5,738 bases of DNA from Brevibacterium picturae (lineage in GTDB: Bacteria; Actinomycetota; Actinomycetes; Actinomycetales; Brevibacteriaceae): positions 1 to 5,738 of the forward strand of contig NZ_JAKDJU010000180.1 in assembly GCF_030453725.1 (NCBI RefSeq), written 5' to 3'. Below the pieces are notes generated by a model. It was not told where the DNA came from and did no database searches. It saw only the letters and a list, made by a program, of their open reading frames with translations. Positions 1-4,904 of the stretch are shown here, one piece after another. Position 1 is the stretch's first letter. The number at the start of each line of letters is the position of its first letter. The translations under genes and the position numbers were made by a program.

Positions 1-653
1 TTCGGACCAGCCCCTGGCTTCGGGGCGGCCCCGGGCTTCGGCGCGGCACCCGGCTTGGGCGCGGCACCTGGTTCCGGCGCGTGCGACCGCGCCGCCGGCT
101 TGGCCTGCTCAGTCGTGGAGTCGGCTGCGGCAGATGCGTCGGCGTCAGCAGGCTCGGTGCCAGCAGACTTGGCATCTGCAGACTTGGCGTCCGCAGCGGG
201 CTCAGTCTCTGCAGCAGGTGCGGGGGCAGGCGTCGCGCCCGGCTTCGCACCGGTCGACTTGTCCGCGGGCTTCGCTTCTGCAGGGGTGGGTTCGGCTGCT
301 TCGGTCGGCGCCGATGCTGCCTTGGCCCCGGGCTTGGGAGCTCCCGGCTTGGCCGGAGTCTTCGCACCCGGCTTGGGTGCGCCCGGCTTGGCCGCAGGCT
401 TTGCGCCCGGTTTGGCTGCCGACTTCGAATCGGCTGATGCGCCGGAGGCCTTGTCTCCACCGGACTTGGCGTCTCCGCCGGACGCGGCCGGAGCGGAATC
501 GGCGAAGGCTTCCTTCACCTTCCGCACGACTGGTGCCTCGAGGGTCGAGGAAGCGGAGCGAACGAATTCGCCCAGGTCCTGGAGTTTTTCGAGGACGTTC
601 TTGCTTGTAGTGCCGAGCTCTTTCGCGAGCTCATGGACACGGGGCTTTGCCAC
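1..653 (-). CDS. infB: Translation initiation factor IF-2, N-terminal part (3' end outside window)
   Basis: IF-2 is the GTPase that places initiator fMet-tRNA on the 30S subunit and promotes 50S joining in the cytoplasm. About 217 codons are present. Residues 1-52 form the IF2_N domain, starting (V/M)AKPRVHELAKELGTTSKNV, a hallmark of actinobacterial IF-2. After about residue 55 the protein becomes a disordered linker rich in Ala, Pro, Lys, Glu and Asp, with short PGAxK-type repeats. The GTP-binding domain lies beyond base 1. The start is GTG at 653-651, because it gives the canonical N-terminus and has AGGAG 4 bases upstream. It is the last visible gene of the rimP-nusA-ylxR-infB operon, separated from ylxR by a 132-base gap with two hairpins. 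The identity is secure from the N-terminal domain plus gene order; only the C-terminal extent is unseen. Confidence 0.96.
   Translation of the reverse strand, partial: MAKPRVHELAKELGTTSKNVLEKLQDLGEFVRSASSTLEAPVVRKVKEAFADSAPAASGGDAKSGGDKASGASADSKSAAKPGAKPAAKPGAPKPGAKTPAKPGAPKPGAKAASAPTEAAEPTPAEAKPADKSTGAKPGATPAPAPAAETEPAADAKSADAKSAGTEPADADASAAADSTTEQAKPAARSHAPEPGAAPKPGAAPKPGAAPKPGAGP
16..87 (-). repeat. 18-bp tandem repeats in infB encoding PGAAPK
   Basis: On the plus strand four consecutive 18-bp units begin at 16, 34, 52 and 70, each resembling GGCTTCGGCGCGGCACCC, with the last one degenerate. A partial unit continues to base 1 and probably beyond the window. Read on the minus strand they encode the hexapeptide PGAAPK around IF-2 residues 189-213. 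They sit in the flexible linker between the IF2_N domain and the G domain, where length variation between strains would be tolerated. Confidence 0.8.
331..393 (-). repeat. 39-bp period direct repeat in infB linker
   Basis: Two 24-base copies at 331-354 and 370-393 differ at only two or three positions and are offset by 39 bases. They encode AKPGAPKPGAK twice (IF-2 residues about 87-108), joined by a two-residue TP spacer. Like the PGAAPK array this is internal expansion of the disordered IF-2 linker, not a mobile element. Confidence 0.7.
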
Positions 654-657
654 AGTT

Positions 658-662
658 CTCCT
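658..662 (-). promoter_or_regulatory. Ribosome binding site of infB
   Basis: The minus strand reads AGGAG-AACT-GTG. This site fixes the GTG at 653-651 as the infB start; no other start codon nearby gives the conserved AKPRVHELAKEL beginning. Confidence 0.8.
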
Positions 663-667
663 GTCCG

Positions 668-693
668 GGTTCTTTCCCGGTCAGGAAAGAACC
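668..693 (-). promoter_or_regulatory. Stem-loop in the infB leader, just upstream of the RBS
   Basis: GGTTCTTTCC (668-677) and GGAAAGAACC (684-693) form a perfect 10-bp stem with a 6-base loop. In the transcript it ends 5 bases before the infB AGGAG. No U-run follows it, so it does not look like an intrinsic terminator. It could protect an mRNA end, be a processing site, or influence infB translation. The stem is seen directly; the role is inferred. Confidence 0.6.
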
Positions 694-703
694 TCATCAA
701 TGA

Positions 704-728
704 AGAGCAGTTCTCATTTCACTGCTCT
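704..728 (-). promoter_or_regulatory. Second stem-loop in the ylxR-infB gap
   Basis: AGAGCAGT (704-711) pairs with ACTGCTCT (721-728) across a 9-base loop. It lies 10 bases upstream, in transcript order, of the 10-bp infB leader stem, so the two form a tandem pair. An 8-bp stem of this kind could occur by chance about once in a window this size, so its support is mainly its position in a non-coding gap. Confidence 0.4.
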
Positions 729-785
729 CTCGAATTCCGATAGCGGTGTCATCGCACGACACTCACAACTTGTCATCCATTCGGG

Positions 786-1061
786 CTACCCGCTCTTCTT
801 GGGTTCGGTATCCATCCTCGGCAGGTCCGAGGCGGTGACCTTCGTTCGAAAGGCTCGAGCGAAGGATGCGGACGTCAACGCCTTCTTCAGGCATGCGGCG
901 TCCGGGTGCACCCAGGCTCCTCGTCCCGACAGTGTCGCTGACGCGTCATGGACGATGGCCGGATGCTGATCGGGTCGAATCACGAATCGCGTGAGTTCGT
1001 CCCGGTCGGCCTTTTGCCTGCAGCCGATGCACGTCCTTCGGGGTGCATCGCCAACAATCAC
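786..1061 (-). CDS. ylxR: YlxR/RnpM family RNA-binding protein (DUF448)
   Basis: A small (91 aa) basic protein of the YlxR family, which in Firmicutes binds the RNase P RNA and modulates its activity (renamed RnpM). The family signature is clear: RTCIGCR at residues 9-15, and SGRGAWVHPD around residues 46-54, the usual GRGAY/W motif. Lys and Arg are frequent in the C-terminal half. The gene sits between nusA (71-base gap) and infB (132-base gap), its standard place in Gram-positive genomes. Start choice is uncertain. GTG at 1061-1059 gives MIVGDAPRRTC; a TTG at 1070-1068 would add three residues; an in-frame stop just upstream rules out anything longer. Neither start has a good Shine-Dalgarno site, and a TAGAAT box 9-14 bases before the GTG raises the possibility of leaderless expression. 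Confidence 0.92.
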   Translation of the reverse strand: MIVGDAPRRTCIGCRQKADRDELTRFVIRPDQHPAIVHDASATLSGRGAWVHPDAACLKKALTSASFARAFRTKVTASDLPRMDTEPKKSG

Positions 1062-1132
1062 AGTACACAATTCTACAGCACTTCAATCCCCACCCGTGCC
1101 ACACCCGCAGTGGTTCAGGTCACGCTCGCCGC

Positions 1133-2095
1133 CTACTCAACATCGATGATGTCGATCTTCCAGCCGGTGAGCTTGGCTGCCAGGCGCGCATTCTGCCCTT
1201 CCTTGCCGATGGCCAGGGAGAGCTGGTCTCGAGGCACGATGGCGCGTGATTCCTGCATATCGGGATCGAGGATGTCCACCTGCCTCGCTTTGGCAGGTGA
1301 GAGTGCGTGAGAGATGAATTTGGCCGGGTCGTCGCTGTAGTCGACGATGTCGATCTTCTCCTGGCCCAGCTCATTCATCACGGCGCGAACACGGGAACCG
1401 AGCTCGCCGATGCATGAGCCCTTCGCATTCACACCGGGTTTCGTGGCCCGCACAGCGAGTTTGGTCCGGTGACCGGCTTCACGTGCCAGGGAGACGATCT
1501 CGACGGTGCCGTCTGCGATCTCCGGTGCTTCGTGCGCGAACAGCTTGCGCACGAGGTTCGGGTGTGTGCGCGAAACGGTGACGGATGTGCCTTTCGGCCC
1601 CTTGTGGACGTCGGCGATGTACACGCGAATGCGTGTTCCGTGCCGGTAGGTCTCACCCGGAACCTGTTCGTGGGGAGGCAGCACTGCCTCGACATCGCCG
1701 AGGTCGACCTGCACCATCTGCGGATCCCTGCCCTGCTGGATGGTGCCGGAGACGATCTCACCTTCGCGGCCCTTGAAGCTGCCGAGCACCGATTCGTCCT
1801 CGACATCGCGAAGCCGTTGGTGGATGACCTGTCGAGCCGTCTGCGCGGCGATGCGTCCGAAGCCGGTGGGAGTGTCATCGAACTCGCCGATCGGATTGTC
1901 ATCGTTGTCGAACTCGACGGCGAGGATGCGAACTTCGCCCGAGCCCTTGTCCAGTTCAGCACGGGCATCTGGCCACGCACCCTCGGTCTTCTGATAGGCA
2001 AGGAACAGCGCTTGTTCGATGAGTTCGATCAGAGTGTCGAGCGGAATCTCCCGCTCTCGCTCGATAATGCGCAGAACACTGAGGTCGATATCCAT
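1133..2095 (-). CDS. nusA: Transcription termination/antitermination factor NusA
   Basis: NusA binds RNA polymerase and nascent RNA and controls pausing, intrinsic termination and antitermination. The 320-residue product has the expected order: an RNA-polymerase-binding N-terminal domain (about 1-105, with RIIEREREIP and LIEQALFLAYQK), an S1 domain (about 108-176), KH1 (about 180-252) and KH2 (about 255-318). KH2 carries the invariant LSLAIGKEGQNARLAAKLTGW. The KH1 GXXG loop reads GELG, lacking a basic residue; I recall similar loops in other Micrococcales. There are no C-terminal acidic AR repeats, as is normal outside Proteobacteria. ATG at 2095-2093 is preceded by GGAGAGGA at the right distance. 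An 83-base gap separates it from rimP and contains a TAGAAT box (2165-2160) that could be a weak internal promoter, but has no good -35 element. Confidence 0.97.
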   Translation of the reverse strand: MDIDLSVLRIIEREREIPLDTLIELIEQALFLAYQKTEGAWPDARAELDKGSGEVRILAVEFDNDDNPIGEFDDTPTGFGRIAAQTARQVIHQRLRDVEDESVLGSFKGREGEIVSGTIQQGRDPQMVQVDLGDVEAVLPPHEQVPGETYRHGTRIRVYIADVHKGPKGTSVTVSRTHPNLVRKLFAHEAPEIADGTVEIVSLAREAGHRTKLAVRATKPGVNAKGSCIGELGSRVRAVMNELGQEKIDIVDYSDDPAKFISHALSPAKARQVDILDPDMQESRAIVPRDQLSLAIGKEGQNARLAAKLTGWKIDIIDVE

Positions 2096-2178
2096 GGCCT
2101 ATATCCTCTCCGGCTCCCTCGAGCATTGAATTGTCTGTCTTCATTTATGCAGGCGTGACATTCTATCTCAGATTACGC

Positions 2179-2643
2179 TCACCGAAATTTGAGTTCGACC
2201 TGCGCCTTGACGATGTCGCTGAGCGAGACCGTGCGCTTCTCACGACTGGCGGGATCGGTGCCCGAAATTGAGTTCTCGCCCACATCGTCGAGATCGAGCT
2301 TGAAGGAGTGCTTCTTCGTGCTGATTTCGAGCCGGCGGCCGAGCACACGCTTGAAGTGTCGAGGGCACTCGAGCTTCCTCGTCGCTCCCGGGCTGGTGAC
2401 CTCGAGCTGATACGGCTTATCGCGGAAGATCTCGACGTCGTCGAGGGTGTCACCGACGAGTCGGCTGGATTCGGCGATCTTGTCCATCGACATCGGTTCC
2501 GTGCTGGACTCATCGAGGTCGACGACGACCGTGAGCGCCCGCCGCTGGCCGGCGGCGACGGCCTTCACCGATTCCAGGTAGAACCCAGAGGTCTTCAGCG
2601 GCTCCCGCAGAATCTCCTCGATCCGCGCCACGTCCTCATCCAT
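2179..2643 (-). CDS. rimP: Ribosome maturation factor RimP
   Basis: RimP assists late assembly of the 30S subunit in the cytoplasm. The 154-residue product matches the family's usual 150-180 residues. The N-terminal alpha/beta domain includes LTVVVDLDE (about 37-45). The linker has the diagnostic YQLEVTSPGATRKLECPRHF (78-97) followed by KRVLGRR, the equivalent of the family's LEVSSPG...Rpl motif. A C-terminal Sm-like domain follows (about 98-154). The reading frame stays open upstream to a GTG at 2676, but ATG at 2643-2641 is chosen because GGAGG lies just before it and the protein then begins at the conserved first helix. It is the first gene of the rimP-nusA-ylxR-infB operon and is divergent from the lipoprotein gene. 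Confidence 0.95.
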   Translation of the reverse strand: MDEDVARIEEILREPLKTSGFYLESVKAVAAGQRRALTVVVDLDESSTEPMSMDKIAESSRLVGDTLDDVEIFRDKPYQLEVTSPGATRKLECPRHFKRVLGRRLEISTKKHSFKLDLDDVGENSISGTDPASREKRTVSLSDIVKAQVELKFR

Positions 2644-2647
2644 GTGT

Positions 2648-2652
2648 CCTCC
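2648..2652 (-). promoter_or_regulatory. Ribosome binding site of rimP
   Basis: The minus strand reads GGAGG-ACAC-ATG. This strong site decides for the ATG at 2643 rather than the upstream in-frame GTG at 2676, which has no comparable site and falls upstream of the leader hairpin. Confidence 0.85.
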
Positions 2653-2655
2653 AGT

Positions 2656-2671
2656 CCTCGTCCCGACGAGG
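2656..2671 (-). promoter_or_regulatory. Stem-loop directly upstream of rimP RBS
   Basis: In the transcript CCTCGT and ACGAGG form a 6-bp stem (7 bp if the loop is tightened), closed by a CGGG loop. It ends 3 bases before GGAGG. The arrangement resembles that at infB, where another stem ends 5 bases before the ribosome binding site. A nearby 13-base dyad (GAAACG-T-CGTTTC, plus strand 2685-2697) lies further upstream in the same leader. Confidence 0.4.
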
Positions 2672-2721
2672 TGCACCCCGCGCGGAAACGTCGTTTCTGC
2701 CCTGCTGCTTGACTTAGCCCC

Positions 2722-2750
2722 ACCCTAAGCGACTCCCTGGCTGAGGTTAA
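2722..2750 (-). promoter_or_regulatory. Putative promoter of the rimP-nusA-ylxR-infB operon
   Basis: On the minus strand TTAACC (2750-2745; 4 of 6 matches to TTGACA) is followed after exactly 17 bases by TAGGGT (2727-2722), fitting the actinobacterial TANNNT -10 pattern. Transcription would begin near 2715, giving a leader of about 70 bases before rimP. Spacing and location support it; base matches are moderate. Confidence 0.45.
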
Positions 2751-2758
2751 GCATCCGC

Positions 2759-2764
2759 TAGGAT
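2759..2764 (+). promoter_or_regulatory. Candidate -10 box (and overlapping weak RBS) of the lipoprotein gene
   Basis: TAGGAT occupies positions -12 to -7 if the A of the ATG at 2771 is +1, the classic position for a leaderless actinobacterial transcript. The same bases include AGGA (2760-2763), which could instead be a weak Shine-Dalgarno site with 7-base spacing. No convincing -35 is visible. The two readings exclude each other, and the sequence alone cannot decide. Confidence 0.35.
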
Positions 2765-2770
2765 TGGCCT

Positions 2771-3748
2771 ATGCGTTTTCCCGTCAGCCGCCGCGCACTT
2801 CTCCTCTTCGGTGCGAGCGGGGCGAGCCTGGGTCTGCTGTCGGGCTGCGGTGTGAGGCTCGACACTCCCCCTGACGTTCCGACCCTCGATGAGACGAACC
2901 GGCTGCGCAATCGGATTGCCCGGATCCTCGCTGCCACCGCTGCGGGGAACAACGATCCGGAGACTGCAGGTGAGGCCCTGCAGAAATTCCGGGATGCCAT
3001 CGGCCCCGTCTGGTCCCCTCCGACTGAGATGGCCACCGAACCCCCACCGTCTGAGGGACCGCGCACCTATATCGCCGCCGCCGAGGTGGTCTCGACTGCC
3101 GTATTCACCGACCTGCCTTCCTTGGGCTCAGGCCTCAATCCCGTCCTGGTCGACGTGGCGACCGGCCTTGCCCTGACCGCCGGGACGAAGGACGCCGAAA
3201 TCATCCGCAGCTCAGATGCCCTGATCCGGAAGTCACGCAAGACCAGCCTCATCGACTCCTCGGAGAAGACTGGAACTGCGAAGGCCACGGGCTCCGTTGA
3301 CGAGCAGGTGCCGGCTGCTGACGATTCCACCGCACCCCCGATGTGGAATGCGATCCTCAACCAGGCCAGGGCCGCCTCGTACGGGTACGAGCGTCTCGCC
3401 GTGAACTTCGATGCGAAGTCGCGCGAGCGCACACGCGCTGTGGCACGCCTGGAATCCCTGGGGGCACTGGCCGGGGAGATGCTCGAAATGCTCGGCGAGA
3501 AGAACGCCGACCCGGCTGCTCCTTCGTGGAAGCTCGACCCCAGCCCCACCGACCCGGAGACCGCCGAGGAGCTGGCTCTGTCGCTTGAAGACGGAATCGC
3601 CGCGGCTCTGCTGCCATGGCTGCAGACCGATGCGCGAGCGGCTCTGCGGCTGTGGGAATCGGCCCAGGCGCGCGCGGTCTTCGCCAGCCCACAGGTGCTT
3701 CGCTATACCTATTCCGGGGACTCCGGAGAGGCGGAGGCGAAGGAGTGA
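2771..3748 (+). CDS. DUF4439 (ferritin-like fold) lipoprotein
   Basis: A 325-residue predicted membrane-anchored lipoprotein of unknown function. Residues 1-26 form a lipoprotein signal: SRRALLL (6-12) resembles a twin-arginine motif, then a hydrophobic stretch and the lipobox LSGC with Cys26, the only cysteine in the protein. Residues about 40-160 are helical and Ala-rich. About 160-190 is a Ser/Thr/Ala/Asp-rich linker. Residues about 190-307 resemble DUF4439, a four-helix ferritin-like domain (ASYGYERLAV near 202-211, LSLEDGIAAALLPWL near 270-284). Two helix glutamates (E207, E273) are in place, but the protein has no histidine, so a ferritin-type ExxH di-iron site is impossible. It overlaps the downstream kinase gene by 4 bases and is divergent from rimP. 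I recall DUF4439 genes beside rimP in other actinobacteria (Rv2844 in Mycobacterium tuberculosis); this needs checking. Confidence 0.8.
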   Translation: MRFPVSRRALLLFGASGASLGLLSGCGVRLDTPPDVPTLDETNRLRNRIARILAATAAGNNDPETAGEALQKFRDAIGPVWSPPTEMATEPPPSEGPRTYIAAAEVVSTAVFTDLPSLGSGLNPVLVDVATGLALTAGTKDAEIIRSSDALIRKSRKTSLIDSSEKTGTAKATGSVDEQVPAADDSTAPPMWNAILNQARAASYGYERLAVNFDAKSRERTRAVARLESLGALAGEMLEMLGEKNADPAAPSWKLDPSPTDPETAEELALSLEDGIAAALLPWLQTDARAALRLWESAQARAVFASPQVLRYTYSGDSGEAEAKE

Positions 3749-4764
3749 AGGTCCCACCTGTCCTGTACAACGCCACTCGCGACATCATCGGCGAGTTCCG
3801 CACCACTTCCTGGGTCGCGGCCTTGGATTTCATGGCCAGTGAGCTCGCCGAGCGGTGGCAGCTGAACTTCGACGAGGCCCCCGGCGCGCCGTGGGCCGGG
3901 TGCGAGAGCCTCGTCATTCCGGTCCTGACCCAGGAGAACTATCAGGGTGTTCTGCGCTTTGCGGCCCCCACCTCGGCGCATACAGCCGCGCATGCGCAGG
4001 CGCTGCGGGCGCTGAAGATGTGGAACGGGCACGGCGCCGTCCGGGTGATCAGGGACGATCACAGCTTCCGCGTGACGCTGCAGGAACGACTGCGGACGAA
4101 CGACAATCTCTCCGTCCTGCCTTTGGCCGATGTGCCGCCGGTGTGGGGAGCCCTGCAGCGCTCTCTGGAGGTTCCGGCGGAGACGGAGTTCCTGCGGGTC
4201 CAGGATGTGGCCGCCGGATGGTTGAACACCTTCGACGCCGATGCCGGTCTGCTCAGCGGCTGGTCCGAGGCCGTCCGGGGTGACTCGCTCCTGCTCTCGT
4301 TCGCGCGCAATTGGATGCACACGCTGGCTGCGTCTGAGGAGAATTGGCTCATCCACGCCGATCTGCACTACTACAACATCCTCGCCGGCAACCCCGATTC
4401 CGTCGGCATCTCGACGTGGAAGGCCATCGACCCGCAGCCCCTGTCGGGGCCGACCGCCTACACTTTGGCGCCGGTGCTGTGGAATCGTCTCGTGGAGATC
4501 CCGTCTCAGCATCCGCAGGCCCAGGCGGCGTGGCTGCGCGGCTTCGCCTCCGACCTCGCTCTGTGCGCAGGTATGGACCCGCAATACGGGATGGGTGCGG
4601 CCGTCGCCCGGGAAATCTCCAACATGTTCTGGTACCTGAGGTCGGCCCGCAGCGGGGCGACCGAGGCCTTGGCCGATGCGGCACGTTCCCTGTGGGTGGC
4701 ACGCGCCCTGTCGGGTGCCGACGTCGCCGGCGTCAATGCCCACGCCCTCAAGCCGATCGGCTGA
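3745..4764 (+). CDS. Aminoglycoside/hydroxyurea phosphotransferase-like kinase (APH(6) type)
   Basis: A 339-residue soluble protein with the protein-kinase-like fold of streptomycin 6-kinases and hydroxyurea phosphotransferases. The C-lobe keeps the Brenner loop HADLHYYN (204-211; D206 catalytic base, N211 metal ligand) and AIDPQPLSG (227-235; D229, the DFG-equivalent metal ligand), followed by YTLAPVLWNRL. The N-lobe has GVLRFAAP (68-75), where I would expect the ATP-binding lysine but find R71, then WNGHGAVRVI (93-102) and LQERL (112-116), both typical of this family. The start is GTG at 3745, overlapping the lipoprotein stop as GTGA, with GGAGG 7 bases upstream; this indicates translational coupling. 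The frame is open upstream to 3616, but that stretch lies within the lipoprotein gene. The true substrate is unknown. The position beside core genes suggests a resident housekeeping or antimetabolite function rather than acquired resistance. Confidence 0.82.
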   Translation: MKVPPVLYNATRDIIGEFRTTSWVAALDFMASELAERWQLNFDEAPGAPWAGCESLVIPVLTQENYQGVLRFAAPTSAHTAAHAQALRALKMWNGHGAVRVIRDDHSFRVTLQERLRTNDNLSVLPLADVPPVWGALQRSLEVPAETEFLRVQDVAAGWLNTFDADAGLLSGWSEAVRGDSLLLSFARNWMHTLAASEENWLIHADLHYYNILAGNPDSVGISTWKAIDPQPLSGPTAYTLAPVLWNRLVEIPSQHPQAQAAWLRGFASDLALCAGMDPQYGMGAAVAREISNMFWYLRSARSGATEALADAARSLWVARALSGADVAGVNAHALKPIG

Positions 4765-4767
4765 GCA

Positions 4768-4789
4768 CCGCCGGACTGCCTGTCGGCGG
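4768..4789 (+). terminator. GC-rich hairpin just after the kinase stop codon
   Basis: CCGCCG (4768-4773) pairs with CGGCGG (4784-4789) around a 10-base loop, with a possible extra G-U pair, 3 bases after the TGA. There is no U-run, so as an intrinsic terminator it would be of the U-less kind sometimes proposed for high-GC actinobacteria. It may act with the longer inverted repeat that follows. Confidence 0.35.
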
Positions 4790-4822
4790 CCCAGTGCGCT
4801 CACGCTCTCGACCGCTCTCTGG

Positions 4823-4886
4823 TCAGCAACCGTCCGGTCGCTCGGCAACCCGTAGAAACGTTGCTGAGCGACCGAACGGTTGCTGA
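4823..4886. terminator. 64-base near-perfect inverted repeat between convergent genes
   Basis: Arms 4823-4849 and 4860-4886 (27 bases each) pair at 25 positions around a 10-base loop. The exceptions are C4834/A4875 and G4844/T4865. Either transcript would have one wobble pair and one mismatch, so both strands fold equally well. It lies between the ends of the kinase gene (+) and the permease gene (-), ending 18 bases from the permease stop, which suits a bidirectional terminator. No U-tract follows on either strand. GTTGCTGAG occurs twice in the right arm (4860-4868 and 4879-4887), so the arms are themselves built of a repeated unit. A dispersed palindromic repeat is an alternative. Confidence 0.6.
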
Positions 4887-4904
4887 GTCGAGATCAGGCG
4901 GTCG

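Noticed and set aside
55..969. Long plus-strand open frame (304 codons), Ala/Gly/Ser-rich
   Set aside because: It is antisense to infB and most of ylxR, both with clear family motifs. Ala/Pro/Lys-rich GC-rich coding naturally lacks stops on the opposite strand, and the frame resembles no protein I know.
1025..1050. 8-bp stem (CGATGCAC/GTGCATCG) early in ylxR
   Set aside because: Within coding sequence, and an 8-bp stem with a short loop is expected about once by chance in a window this size.
1400..1420. NusA KH1 GXXG loop reading GELG as an unusual RNA-binding change
   Set aside because: I recall the same loop in other Micrococcales NusA proteins, so it is probably lineage-typical.
1469..2158. 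Plus-strand open frame of 229 codons opposite nusA
   Set aside because: It mirrors the nusA codons; nusA is unmistakable and the frame has no ribosome binding site or recognisable domain.
2644..2676. Longer RimP starting at GTG 2676
   Set aside because: The 11 extra residues are not family-like, and a strong GGAGG precedes the ATG at 2643.
2685..2697. 13-base dyad GAAACG-T-CGTTTC in the rimP leader as an operator
   Set aside because: Chance expectation is about one per window, and there is only one copy; mentioned only as part of the leader.
3616..3744. N-terminal extension of the kinase from an ATG at 3616
   Set aside because: It would overlap the conserved DUF4439 end by 133 bases. The GTG at 3745 has GGAGG at proper spacing and the typical 4-base overlap.
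3709..4848. Minus-strand open frame of 379 codons opposite the kinase gene
   Set aside because: It is Arg/Gly/Gln-rich shadow translation of the kinase gene, which has the HADLHYYN and AIDPQ motifs, a good ribosome binding site and coupling to the upstream gene. The frame also starts inside the long palindrome.
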